Shown here: positions 10,896 to 19,386 of the stretch, one piece after another | Position numbering within the stretch: position 1 is the first letter of the stretch | Layout: each line of letters begins with the position of its first letter | Notes under the pieces: model-generated | What the model saw: the letters and a program-made list of their open reading frames with translations, nothing else | Database searches by the model: none | Told to the model about the DNA's origin: nothing | Position numbers and translations under genes: made by a program | Source of the DNA: a virus | Direction: 5' to 3' (one strand) | IMG/VR virus record: IMGVR_UViG_3300031974_002451 | Coordinates: 1-23,148 of that record | DNA length: 23,148 bases

Positions 10896-11308
10896 GCGAA
10901 AACGATGAATACGACAACAACATGTTGTTTTACATGACACAATGGGTTAGGAACCTTGTTGCGTCAATGTTAGACAAACTGTTGAAGCCTGTGAAAGAAG
11001 TGATTGCAGACAACGAGGATGCTATCAAAGCAACCATTGAAAGAATTGATGCTATCGTAGCAAGATACAATGAGTTGATTGAGAACATGTCTGAGGCAAT
11101 CGGTGAAAACAGAACAATGATTAGAGAACTACAAAAAACGGTAGTTAATCACGACGAACTAAACGAAGTGATTTCTAACATTGAAACTGAATCAGCAGGT
11201 CTGGACGAAGGAACACAGCAAGAACACGACAAAATGATGAGTATGCAAGGCACTATCATACAGTGCTTAACAGACATCAAGGAGGCTATCGAGAACCACA
11301 ATCTTTGA
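10892..11308 (+). CDS. Coiled-coil protein, 138 aa
   Basis: ATG 10892 with GGAGAGATAAACC upstream. The whole protein is helical. Residues about 10-35 are an amphipathic helix with a hydrophobic face (MLFYMTQWVRNLVASMLDKL), and 35-135 show heptad-like Ile/Leu spacing with acidic character. It may be a membrane-associated or oligomeric virion or assembly factor; it directly precedes the packaging genes. No family assigned. A repeated terminator follows. Confidence 0.65.
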   Translation: MSENDEYDNNMLFYMTQWVRNLVASMLDKLLKPVKEVIADNEDAIKATIERIDAIVARYNELIENMSEAIGENRTMIRELQKTVVNHDELNEVISNIETESAGLDEGTQQEHDKMMSMQGTIIQCLTDIKEAIENHNL

Positions 11309-11324
11309 GTTGGCCGTGAGTGCT

Positions 11325-11355
11325 GGGCATCACAAAAAACTGCCCCACTTTTTTT
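11325..11355 (+). terminator. GGGCA/TGCCC hairpin with T7
   Basis: Same repeated block as at 10587, with a T7 run. It separates the small-gene region from the head module. Confidence 0.7.
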
Positions 11356-11375
11356 ATGCTTGAGCAGTCGCCAAA

Positions 11376-11392
11376 AATATCAATATATACAC
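11376..11392 (+). promoter_or_regulatory. TATA box before the packaging/head operon
   Basis: AATATCAATATATACAC lies about 70 bases before the GTG at 11458. It has no CT tract or TGCTTAC block, so the late-type operon seems to use a different promoter style. Weak evidence taken alone. Confidence 0.35.
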
Positions 11393-11457
11393 ATATAGCG
11401 ACAGCCAAGCACCATGCAAATTTTTTATAATTTTTTTGAAAACATTGATAAGGTGGC

Positions 11458-12843
11458 GTGAACACCCGTATATTAATGGATTACATACAAGCCATCGAAA
11501 AACACCAAGACGAACACCCCGGAACAAGACTTGGCTACGCCCGACATCTAAACAAACTATACCCCGAACTAACAGTAAAAGCGTGGGAAATGCGCCTCAT
11601 AAAATATGAAGCGTCTTGTCAAAACGAGTCATACGAATATGACGAGTCCACCGACACCTACACTACCCGTATAGCAACGGGCGAGATAATAATGTCCGGT
11701 GAACAACACCGAGCCATGCTCAAAGATTACTCAAGTCATGGCGGAACTGAACTGACCGGTGCTGAAATCGCACTAAAATATGATATGCCGGTTGAACACT
11801 TTATGGCTTACAAGCGAGTTCACGGCTTCACTCATAACACTGTCCCGCTAACAAACGAGCAACTGCTCGGGGATTCTGACAAACATATTGACGACCTGTT
11901 GGCATCTCGCAAACATAGTGCCGCCCAGCAAATTTACAAGCGTGAGCGTAAGGCTATCGAAGAGGATGCGGTCAAGTGGCGTGATTTAGATTACAAACTA
12001 AATTACTTAAAAGACCTGCCAAAAGCCAGCGATTCAGTCCCAAAACTAAAACTACCTGTTGCACCAACACCATACGCTCTTGTAGTCTGTCCTACTGATT
12101 TCCATTGGGGCAAATACGGCTGGGAGGATGAAGTAGGTGAAACATACGACTTTGATGAAGCACGAAAGCGTCTTATGGAAAAGACTGAAAGCCTTGTCAG
12201 CAGACTACCATCAGCGCCCGATAAAATTTATGTCGGTGCTGGTTCTGATTGGTTCCATGTTGATAATGACTACGGGGCTACTACAAAGGGAACTCCGCAA
12301 GATATGTGCGCTACTCCGGCTCAAATCCTTATCACCGGATGCAAGTTAGCCCGAGAACACATTGATTTGATGCGACAAATCGCACCGGTCGAAGTAGTAA
12401 TGATGCCCGGCAACCATGACCGTCATTCAACTATTGCACTTATGATGTATCTATCAGCCGCATACGAGGACATTGAAGATGTGACAATCACAATATCCTC
12501 TATGAACAGACGCTATCTAACATACGGTTCAACCTTACTCGGGTTCACTCACGGTGATGGACTAAAGCGTTCAATCAGTCTTGCTGGCCTAATGGCTAAT
12601 GAAGCAAAGAAAGAGTGGGGCGAAACTGAACATAGAGTATGGTTTCATGGACATCTTCACCATCAGCGTCTAACTGAAAAAGACGGATGCCTTATCGTGC
12701 AAATGCCATCTCTTGCAGGTCACGACAGATACCACGCAAGAAGCGGTTATACAACAAGCACCGCAGGTTTAGCCGCATACTTGATTGATGAAAAAGAAGG
12801 CTACATAGGTTCACTATTCGCACCGGTGGTTCATGAGGGTTGA
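11458..12843 (+). CDS. HTH-calcineurin-like metallophosphoesterase, 461 aa
   Basis: Residues 1-200 are a helical, DNA-binding-like part; 98-124 (T-G-A-E-I-A-L-K-Y-D-M-P-V...) fits a helix-turn-helix. Residues 205-461 form a metallophosphoesterase core: D214-F-H216, G-S-D264-W, G-N319-H320-D321, H365-G-D and G-H398-L-H400. All metal ligands seem present. GTG 11458 is used because AGGTGG precedes it, though closely; ATG 11476 is the alternative. Such proteins often stand just before the large terminase in tailed viruses, and no separate small terminase is visible. The HTH part may therefore serve DNA recognition and the phosphoesterase DNA end processing (inference). Confidence 0.85.
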   Translation: MNTRILMDYIQAIEKHQDEHPGTRLGYARHLNKLYPELTVKAWEMRLIKYEASCQNESYEYDESTDTYTTRIATGEIIMSGEQHRAMLKDYSSHGGTELTGAEIALKYDMPVEHFMAYKRVHGFTHNTVPLTNEQLLGDSDKHIDDLLASRKHSAAQQIYKRERKAIEEDAVKWRDLDYKLNYLKDLPKASDSVPKLKLPVAPTPYALVVCPTDFHWGKYGWEDEVGETYDFDEARKRLMEKTESLVSRLPSAPDKIYVGAGSDWFHVDNDYGATTKGTPQDMCATPAQILITGCKLAREHIDLMRQIAPVEVVMMPGNHDRHSTIALMMYLSAAYEDIEDVTITISSMNRRYLTYGSTLLGFTHGDGLKRSISLAGLMANEAKKEWGETEHRVWFHGHLHHQRLTEKDGCLIVQMPSLAGHDRYHARSGYTTSTAGLAAYLIDEKEGYIGSLFAPVVHEG

Positions 12844-12845
12844 GT

Positions 12846-13010
12846 ATGGCAGGTGGGTTTAGGTATTTCAAAAAACTAAGAAGATGTAATAGTTGCGGAT
12901 ATGAATGCACCGCAAGATACACTTCTCATACTGTTTGGGATAAAAAACTCAAAAAAATGGTATATTGTGGTAATATGAGAGTGGTTCGTGATGGTGATTC
13001 CAAACTTTAA
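12846..13010 (+). CDS. Zinc-knuckle basic peptide, 54 aa
   Basis: Two bases after the phosphoesterase stop. It starts MAGGFRYFKKLRRCNSCGYE and carries C-N-S-C-G-Y-E-C then a later Y-C-G, surrounded by Lys/Arg. It looks like a small zinc-binding, nucleic-acid-contacting peptide. It overlaps the start of the terminase gene by 20 bases, suggesting translational coupling. Length and position argue for a real gene. Confidence 0.6.
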   Translation: MAGGFRYFKKLRRCNSCGYECTARYTSHTVWDKKLKKMVYCGNMRVVRDGDSKL

Positions 13011-14508
13011 CTTTGAGCGTTCACGCCACGACATAAAGCACTTCTATGAGTGGCTATCTCCCGAATACAAATGGGCAGACCACATAGAAGAATGGATGGA
13101 GTTATACGGCAACCGTAAAGGCGCTCAAGTCCACCGTGTCTGTATTATAGCCCCTCGCTCTCATAGTAAGTCTGCTACCCTTCGAGTTAAACTACTACAT
13201 ATGTGTTTATTTGAAAAGCGCAATAATCAGCCTATGGAGGTATGGTTATTTTCCGCCAGCATACGACAGGCTACAAACCGTCTTGAAGAAATAAAGACAG
13301 ATATGCGTAGGCATCCCGAACTACGAAAATACCTTGACGAAAAAAGGTCAAACAAAAACAGAATACAATTTACAAACGGGGCTTGGATTCAAGCAACCGG
13401 TGTTGGTTCTGCTATTCGTGGAGAACACCCTGCGGTAGTAGCACTCGATGATGTCCTTGCTGAAATGGGTGACATGACTATGGAAACTGTGGCCGAGTGG
13501 TTCAAGAAGGTAATCACTCCTATGCTTGACCCCGGCACATCTTTATTTTGTGTAGGCACACCAATGTCCCACACAGACCTGTATCATACTGAAATGCTAT
13601 CTGAAAAGGCTAAAGCGGTTTGGAAATCGGGAGTTTGGTCTGCATTCCCAAATTGGGATGAGCATAGAGCCGACCCCGATAATGTGCCACTACTCCCACT
13701 GTGGCCCGAATTTAGACCCACCGAGTTTCTCTTGGAACAAAAAATCAGCATAGACGACGACCTCGCTTTCGCACAAGAGTATCTTTGTAAGGTCGTGGAC
13801 GATGACTCCCAAGTTTTCAACAGGCATCTCATCAGAAAAAACATAGACATAAACTCCGTTGGAGGTTTCGATAGTCAACTCGACAATAGTGCCTTCATTC
13901 TCGGATTCGACCCTGCTCATGGTATAGGTAAAGATTACTCCGTCTTAATATGTTTGCGACAAGATGAACAGGGATATGTGCATTTTGTTGATATGTGGCG
14001 TAAAAATGATTTTCCGCCGGACAGACAAGCAGATGTTATTATTGAGTGGGCAAAGTTATACAAATGTCCTGTGTCAGCAGAAGATGTTGGTTTTCAGCGA
14101 CTATACCAAACGGTCATAGAACAAAAGGGTGGGCATCTTGAATACCGCCCTTCAAAAGCATCTAACAAAGGACTTAAGCAAGGATTACTAAATCGCTTGC
14201 GTGTTTGGTTTGAGCGAGAGTTAGTAGTATTCCCATACGGAAATGATGCCACACGAAAAAAAGTAAATATCATTCTTGATGAATTAGAAGCCCATGTTTG
14301 GAAAAGCGGAGACATTGTTGATGTCGGCAAACATAACGATACTGTCATGGCGCTGGCTCACGCAATAGACCAATTCAAAGCAAAAACAAATAACTCAATG
14401 CCCATGAGAGCCAAGACTACAAGTATGGGAGGGTGGGGCAACAAAGGAAACAAAAAACCCAAAGGTATAAACCGCAGACCATCCAAAGGTAAATATGTAA
14501 GGTTGTGA
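12991..14508 (+). CDS. terL: Terminase large subunit
   Basis: Packaging motor that cuts and pumps genomic DNA into the head. The ATPase half shows I-A-P-R-S-H-S-K-S near residue 54 (Walker A; the usual Gly before Lys is replaced by Ser), A-V-V-A-L-D-D near 150 (Walker B) and F-C-V-G-T-P-M-S near 187 (coupling motif). The nuclease half has G-F-D-P-A-H-G near 306, S-A-E-D-V-G, and H-N-D-T-V-M-A-L-A near 450, giving three acidic metal ligands. At 505 residues it has normal length. ATG 12991 is preferred to the adjacent GTG 12988; no clear ribosome site is seen, in line with coupling to the overlapping upstream gene. Confidence 0.93.
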   Translation: MVIPNFNFERSRHDIKHFYEWLSPEYKWADHIEEWMELYGNRKGAQVHRVCIIAPRSHSKSATLRVKLLHMCLFEKRNNQPMEVWLFSASIRQATNRLEEIKTDMRRHPELRKYLDEKRSNKNRIQFTNGAWIQATGVGSAIRGEHPAVVALDDVLAEMGDMTMETVAEWFKKVITPMLDPGTSLFCVGTPMSHTDLYHTEMLSEKAKAVWKSGVWSAFPNWDEHRADPDNVPLLPLWPEFRPTEFLLEQKISIDDDLAFAQEYLCKVVDDDSQVFNRHLIRKNIDINSVGGFDSQLDNSAFILGFDPAHGIGKDYSVLICLRQDEQGYVHFVDMWRKNDFPPDRQADVIIEWAKLYKCPVSAEDVGFQRLYQTVIEQKGGHLEYRPSKASNKGLKQGLLNRLRVWFERELVVFPYGNDATRKKVNIILDELEAHVWKSGDIVDVGKHNDTVMALAHAIDQFKAKTNNSMPMRAKTTSMGGWGNKGNKKPKGINRRPSKGKYVRL

Positions 14509-14512
14509 ACCT

Positions 14513-14632
14513 ATGTATATTGAAACAGGAATGGTGATAATTATGATAGAGTTAGCATTTTGGGCTTGGTTGCTTCGCAAACTATATATACGAAAAAGCC
14601 GAAAAAAGTCTATTTGGGATGAAGAACCTTAA
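14513..14632 (+). CDS. Very small membrane peptide, 39 aa
   Basis: It starts MYIETGMVIIMIELAFWAWL and ends with a basic tail (LRKLYIRKSRKKS). One membrane segment with positive residues after it, so the C-terminus is probably cytoplasmic. It lies five bases after the terminase stop, behind AAGGTTGTG. Such peptides between terminase and portal are sometimes holin-like or regulatory; no function is claimed. Confidence 0.45.
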   Translation: MYIETGMVIIMIELAFWAWLLRKLYIRKSRKKSIWDEEP

Positions 14633-14659
14633 AATAGCACACCATAAGTAGGTTTTTTT

Positions 14660-16045
14660 ATGGCGTGGTATAACTTTTGGCGCACAGTCGAAGCAGAAGA
14701 TAAATCAGAAACCGTTCCTTTAAAGGTCACGGCAGGGACAAATCTAAAAAGTCCGTTTGAAATTATGTCTGCTGGTATTAGCAACATAGTAAAAGACACT
14801 GAGGACATGACTCAGACCACATTTAACAATACAAATGAGTTTGATTTGTATGATGATATGCTAAACTTTGACCCCGAACTAAACGGCGCAGTTAGAACTA
14901 TTGCATTGACCGCCAACAAATACACAATAACCGGTGGTCGAAACGCTCAGATTAGGTCAGCAATAAAAGAATTAACAGAAGATACTCTTGATTTTGACGA
15001 TTTCTTGATAAATGCTATGCGAAATTTGATGGTTTATGGAAATGATATTAGCAAATTGGTAGGTAAAACGGGAGTTGGTATAACACGACTACAATCTTTA
15101 CCTATTAACTACATTACTATGGTTGATGATAGAGAAATCCCATTTGCCGCTACAAAAGAATTTGCTATTATGGAGGCAAAATACTATCTTTACAAAGAAA
15201 ACGCCATCAATGCGGCTAAATACCCAGCAAGCGAAATTATGCACATTAAAATAGACTACCGTTCTAATTGGTATATTGATAGAATGGGGCGCTGGACATA
15301 TGGTATTTGGGGCGCTTCTCGCTTCTCCGCACTAAAACAAGCGATTCGTGCTAAATATAACAGTATGAATAATCGTATTGCACTCGAGGATAGTTTGACA
15401 AAGCAGTATATTACAATCGGCCCCGAGGCTATTGAAAACATTCAAGACCCCGACGAAGCCGCAGAACGCCTTGAGCATATCATGGACAGTGTAGGTTCCC
15501 TTCTTGATGGGCTACGCTCAGACCAAGTGCCTATCCTACCACACTATGTTGATATGAAGTTCGTGGATTTAAAGAATACAATACCCGATAACTCATCATT
15601 CCTTGACAATGTAAATGCTGACATTTCAGCAGTGCTACATGTCCCTCGAGTATCTATGGGACAAGAGCGTGGTTCGACTTTTGCGGCCACATTTAACGCT
15701 TCTCAGTGGTCGGTGCAATCTATTCGCAGATTACAAAATGTATTGGCTCAAGCAATTAGTGATTTGTTTTCAAAGCATTTAGAATTGTTAGGAATACAAC
15801 ACAAAAAATCAGACCTACCTGTAATTGAGTTTGACCCGTTAGATGAAGAATCTCCATTTGAACAGACTCGTAGGGTTGTATTGGCTTACGAAGCAGGTAT
15901 TACCACACTTAATGAAGCAAGAGAAGAACTAAGCCTACCAAGAGAAGGTTCTGAATTAGGCAGACAACGCTATAAAAAAAGCGGTAATGTCGAAAAAGGT
16001 GAAATGCCAAGACAAAATGAAAACAAACCAACTGATGTTCAGTAG
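14660..16045 (+). CDS. Portal protein
   Basis: Forms the ring at the special vertex through which DNA passes and to which terminase docks. Its 461 residues show the usual portal pattern: an N-terminal wing (T-F-N-N-T-N-E-F-D-L-Y-D-D-M-L near 54), P-E-L-N-G-A-V-R followed by helices, an H-I-K-I-D-Y-R-S-N strand near 195, the long stem helices, and D-I-S-A-V-L-H-V-P-R near 330. The C-terminal 60 residues are helical, then polar and disordered. A TAGGTTTTTTT-ATG start context is shared with the next gene. Placement after terminase supports the call. Confidence 0.88.
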   Translation: MAWYNFWRTVEAEDKSETVPLKVTAGTNLKSPFEIMSAGISNIVKDTEDMTQTTFNNTNEFDLYDDMLNFDPELNGAVRTIALTANKYTITGGRNAQIRSAIKELTEDTLDFDDFLINAMRNLMVYGNDISKLVGKTGVGITRLQSLPINYITMVDDREIPFAATKEFAIMEAKYYLYKENAINAAKYPASEIMHIKIDYRSNWYIDRMGRWTYGIWGASRFSALKQAIRAKYNSMNNRIALEDSLTKQYITIGPEAIENIQDPDEAAERLEHIMDSVGSLLDGLRSDQVPILPHYVDMKFVDLKNTIPDNSSFLDNVNADISAVLHVPRVSMGQERGSTFAATFNASQWSVQSIRRLQNVLAQAISDLFSKHLELLGIQHKKSDLPVIEFDPLDEESPFEQTRRVVLAYEAGITTLNEAREELSLPREGSELGRQRYKKSGNVEKGEMPRQNENKPTDVQ

Positions 16046-16053
16046 GTGTTTTT

Positions 16054-16524
16054 ATGAAGTTGCGTTTTGATTTTGCATTAACGCATGAAGAATTAGAACG
16101 AGTGTGGGGTTCACCCTTACCAAAAGCCAGCGAAAAAGGCTACCCGCAAATTTTTGATAAGATGTGTCATTGGGTTTTGTATGACGGCGATATAGCAGTG
16201 GCTTATACATCATCACTAACTATGAGTAATAAGTATGCCTTTGTAGGTAATACATATGTAAGAGAAGGTTGGCGAGGTAAAGGATTACATACTATCCTAT
16301 TAGAGTATAGAAATAACGCCCCTCACATGAAAACCCGTAGTAAGATTACTGTTGTTAATCCGATAGAAAATTCTAAGATAGAAAACTTAATTTCAGTGAT
16401 AAGTAAATTAGGCTACACAAAGGTTCAAAGCATACACGATATTTCAGACTTAATGCCGGAGTGGCTTTACGACAGTCTATGCGATTCGGGCAAACAAATA
16501 TGGAGGTTGGATTATGAAACATAG
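16054..16524 (+). CDS. GNAT-family N-acetyltransferase-like protein, 156 aa
   Basis: The central motif V-R-E-G-W-R-G-K-G-L-H-T-I-L-L-E is the acetyl-CoA pyrophosphate loop and following helix of GNAT enzymes (near residues 71-86). It is preceded by beta strands (I-A-V-A-Y-T-S-S-L) and followed by a relationship-typical N-P-I-E-N-S-K-I...L-G-Y segment. It probably transfers an acetyl group to a protein or small molecule, substrate unknown. It sits between portal and protease genes, behind TAGGTG, and overlaps the next gene by 11 bases, so it is made with the head proteins. Confidence 0.75.
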   Translation: MKLRFDFALTHEELERVWGSPLPKASEKGYPQIFDKMCHWVLYDGDIAVAYTSSLTMSNKYAFVGNTYVREGWRGKGLHTILLEYRNNAPHMKTRSKITVVNPIENSKIENLISVISKLGYTKVQSIHDISDLMPEWLYDSLCDSGKQIWRLDYET

Positions 16525-16945
16525 CAAAGACACCTTTAACGACCGAATGGTTAGAAAAACAGTATTACCTGTAATTTATTTATGGCTTCTTGCCTGTGGT
16601 GCAGTTGTAGGCATGGGTATATGGAAGCCCGAAGTTGTGTTAATGAACCTTGATGGTTTTATTGCACTGATAGCGATTATTGGAGGAACTGCCGCACCTG
16701 CTTTACAAACGCTACTAAGAATGTGGGAAACTGAACAGACTATCGAAGTTGATAGTATGCCTACTGAATTAGAACACGAAAGAGATTTGTGTAAAACAAA
16801 ACAGGCGCACGAATTAGAAATACAGAAATTAGCACAGGCGCACGAACAGGCTATGGCTACATCTGCTCAATCTCATTCACATGAAATGGATAAATTAAAA
16901 ACACCATTAAGTGTTGATAATTTAGTCCCAAAACAAAAGAAGTGA
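16514..16945 (+). CDS. Two-span membrane protein with coiled-coil tail (holin-like?)
   Basis: Residues 15-36 (TVLPVIYLWLLACGAVVGMG) and about 47-65 (GFIALIAIIGGTAAPALQ) are membrane segments joined by a short loop. Residues 75-130 are a charged helical tail with a repeated Q-A-H-E-x motif (KQAHELEIQKLAQAHEQAM). Two spans plus a charged tail fit a holin or a membrane anchor, but the position inside the head module and the lack of a lysin nearby leave this open. Confidence 0.6.
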   Translation: MKHSKDTFNDRMVRKTVLPVIYLWLLACGAVVGMGIWKPEVVLMNLDGFIALIAIIGGTAAPALQTLLRMWETEQTIEVDSMPTELEHERDLCKTKQAHELEIQKLAQAHEQAMATSAQSHSHEMDKLKTPLSVDNLVPKQKK

Positions 16946-16949
16946 TACT

Positions 16950-19370
16950 ATGCCTACACCAAATGAAGGAGAAAGCAAAGATGATTTTATGTCACGATGT
17001 ATGGGTGACGACAAGATGGTTGACGAATTTGGCAATCCGCAACAAAGAGCCGCAGTATGCAATTCTTACTTTGAGAAAAAAGACGCTACTGCTAAGATGG
17101 AAGATTATATATTTTCAACTCCCGAAGGCGCACGAAAAAAATCAAGAGAAATAGGCTTCGATGGAGAAATACATGAATCAAAAATGGCAGACGGAACAAT
17201 TATGTATTTTCCAGCAAAAACAGAAAAGGAGTTTATTGAATGGTATCGAAAAAATGATTCTGATGCCGAAGAAGAATTAACTGCATTACAGTATGGCAAA
17301 CCGGGCAAAAATGACCCACGAAAAACACCTGCTAAACCAAGCGAGCGCAGAAAGGGGTCAAAAAAGAATCCACCGGGTTCTGCTAAAAAACCTAATGAAA
17401 ACATTAAGACCAGCGAAGGAACCGAGGCTCGTTTGCGTAAATTAATGACTGAACATAACAAAAAGAACAAAGGTAGTAAAGCCAGCATGGGTATGCTAAA
17501 AACTGTATTCCGTAGGGGAACAGGTGCTTTTAGCCGTAGCCACGCACCTAATATGTCAAGAAGCGGTTGGGGTATAGCAAGAGTTAAAGCCTTCTTATAC
17601 TTACTAAGAAACGGCAGACCAAGCAATCCAAATTACAAACAAGATAATGACTTATTGCCTAAAGGACACCCAAGAGCAAAAAAGGCTGATGAAGAATATG
17701 AGGATTGGGATGAAGAACCATTTAGTGCGGCTGAATATCAAGGTCGCAAAGTCACACTTAACAAACCATTCCGCACACCGGGCGAAAGCAAAAAGTTTGC
17801 AGTATATACTAAAAACGCATCCGGCACAGTAGTAATAGTTCGCTTTGGCGACCCTAACATGGAGATTAAGCGTGACGACCCTCAAAGGCGAAAGAATTTC
17901 CGTTCACGCCATAACTGCGACAATCCCGGCCCAAAGTGGAAAGCCCGATATTGGTCGTGCTATCAGTGGCGTAGTGGCGCTAAGGTAAAGTCGGATGAAG
18001 ATATTGATAAGTCAGACGATTCCGTATTAGCCGACATGAGTTGCGGTTGTGGTTCCGATTGTTGTAATGAAGAAGTTGAAGCGGCAGTGCCAAGTCCTAA
18101 AGACGATGAATCCCACAGTGAGTTTATGTCACGGTGTCAAGAAATGGGATATTCAGAAGATGAGTGTATGAAAGCGCATGAAAATCATGAGTTTATGGAA
18201 GAATCAATGCACCATGAAAAAGAATATTATAGTGAGTTCTATACCTGTCCACCCGGCGAAGAGATGCGTGGTGGAGAATGTCAGCGTGTTGCGGTGACTT
18301 TGGATATTGATATTCAAGATATTGAGACTACTATTATAGCAACAACCGGAGAAACTCTAATCAGAATTAGCGGAACTGCCTTCCACGAAGGAGTTAACAA
18401 GAACTCTTGGGGCATTAGGGAAGAATTGGCTGAAAGGCTTGCTGATGAAATGATTGGCGCTGATGTCACACTAAATCACCCAAAGGCTGAAATGGGTCGC
18501 TTCAAGCGAAACATGGACGGTGGAGTGGATGAGGCAGTTGTTGGTGAAGTAGTTGATGCTTCATATCACAAGAGAGCAGGTGGCTACATAGTAAAGTATG
18601 CCGCAGTTATTAAAAGAAGAGAATTATTCGAGGCTCTTGAGTCCGGCCTATGGATGAAACCGGGCTACGGAGTGTCTATCGGAGGAACAGGTGTTCCGAC
18701 AGAAGTTATCGAAGCGGAAAAGTCGGAGACAGGCAGACCTATTATGTGGTTTGCCGAAGATTTTAAGTTTGACCACTTAGCAATAGTCCATAAGCCAGCA
18801 TACAAAGAAGCCAATATAGAAACGGTTGAAAGGGTTAAGGCTGATGAAAACTTTAAGTATCAAACGGCAAGTAGCGTGAACCAATCGAAGGTGAAAGAAA
18901 TGACCGAAGATATTAACGAAACAGAAAATTTGGCTTCTGAAATTGAAGCACTAAAAGCCTCTCTTGTTCTAAAAGATGCTCAAATCGCTGAATTTGAGGC
19001 ATCCGAGTTGGCAAGAGAAGAAGAAAGCAGAATGGAATTGGTGCGAAAGGCATCTGATTTGGGTCTAAGCGGTCATGACGACTTTAGCAAAGAAACCCTA
19101 ACTACTATGATTGCGTCTTGGGAGGCATCAAGACCTGCACCTGTCGAAGAGAAGGTCGTTGAAATGTCACCTGTTGAAGCAAGTGTCTCAGAAGCACCTG
19201 TCGAAGAGGCAACAGAAGAACCTGTTGTCGCAAACTACCTCAACGGTGTTCTTGTTGAGTCCTCAGAATCCTTGTATGCAAGATGCTACAACAGTTGGGT
19301 TAACGCCTACAACGGCTTTATCGCTTCTGACGAAAGCCCTGCACTAACATACGAGGAACTAAAAAACTAA
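16950..19370 (+). CDS. Composite head protein: Cys-module, DUF5824-like, protease (S78-like) and scaffold, 806 aa
   Basis: Several parts in a row. 1-45: E-S-K-D-D-F-M-S-R-C module. 50-120: small domain. 120-155: Lys/Pro-rich linker. 155-245: DUF5824-like part (F-R-R-G-T-G-A-F-S-R-S, W-G-I-A-R-V). 264-346: a domain with R-S-R-H-N-C and Y-W-S-C. 364-372: C-G-C-G-S-D-C-C. 385-412: a second E-S-H-S-E-F-M-S-R-C module. 433-625: a maturation-protease-like domain with likely catalytic H510 (L-N-H-P), S576 (G-V-S-I-G-G) and acidic D608 (F-D-H-L-A-I-V), ending K-P-A-Y-K-E-A-N-I. 655-725: coiled-coil scaffold. 730-806: acidic tail. Most such proteases are 200-400 residues, so this one is long. Likely the scaffold guides shell assembly and the protease then clears it. 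Confidence 0.8.
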   Translation: MPTPNEGESKDDFMSRCMGDDKMVDEFGNPQQRAAVCNSYFEKKDATAKMEDYIFSTPEGARKKSREIGFDGEIHESKMADGTIMYFPAKTEKEFIEWYRKNDSDAEEELTALQYGKPGKNDPRKTPAKPSERRKGSKKNPPGSAKKPNENIKTSEGTEARLRKLMTEHNKKNKGSKASMGMLKTVFRRGTGAFSRSHAPNMSRSGWGIARVKAFLYLLRNGRPSNPNYKQDNDLLPKGHPRAKKADEEYEDWDEEPFSAAEYQGRKVTLNKPFRTPGESKKFAVYTKNASGTVVIVRFGDPNMEIKRDDPQRRKNFRSRHNCDNPGPKWKARYWSCYQWRSGAKVKSDEDIDKSDDSVLADMSCGCGSDCCNEEVEAAVPSPKDDESHSEFMSRCQEMGYSEDECMKAHENHEFMEESMHHEKEYYSEFYTCPPGEEMRGGECQRVAVTLDIDIQDIETTIIATTGETLIRISGTAFHEGVNKNSWGIREELAERLADEMIGADVTLNHPKAEMGRFKRNMDGGVDEAVVGEVVDASYHKRAGGYIVKYAAVIKRRELFEALESGLWMKPGYGVSIGGTGVPTEVIEAEKSETGRPIMWFAEDFKFDHLAIVHKPAYKEANIETVERVKADENFKYQTASSVNQSKVKEMTEDINETENLASEIEALKASLVLKDAQIAEFEASELAREEESRMELVRKASDLGLSGHDDFSKETLTTMIASWEASRPAPVEEKVVEMSPVEASVSEAPVEEATEEPVVANYLNGVLVESSESLYARCYNSWVNAYNGFIASDESPALTYEELKN
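18900..19370 (+). CDS. Nested scaffold protein from an internal start (candidate)
   Basis: In frame within the 806-residue gene, ATG 18900 (Met651) has AAGGTG ending six bases before it, a good ribosome site. The product would be 156 residues: MTEDINETENLASEIEALKA, a coiled coil, then an acidic Pro/Glu/Val linker and a helical end. This repeats the known arrangement in which a capsid scaffold is translated from inside a protease gene (lambda C/Nu3 type). The site sits exactly at the boundary between protease and scaffold parts. Confidence 0.5.
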   Translation: MTEDINETENLASEIEALKASLVLKDAQIAEFEASELAREEESRMELVRKASDLGLSGHDDFSKETLTTMIASWEASRPAPVEEKVVEMSPVEASVSEAPVEEATEEPVVANYLNGVLVESSESLYARCYNSWVNAYNGFIASDESPALTYEELKN

Positions 19371-19386
19371 ATGGAGTTGATGAAAA

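Noticed and set aside
16942-17154. Alternative 70-codon frame at the start of the composite head gene
   Set aside because: It lies in another frame of a gene with clear domains; no separate ribosome site.
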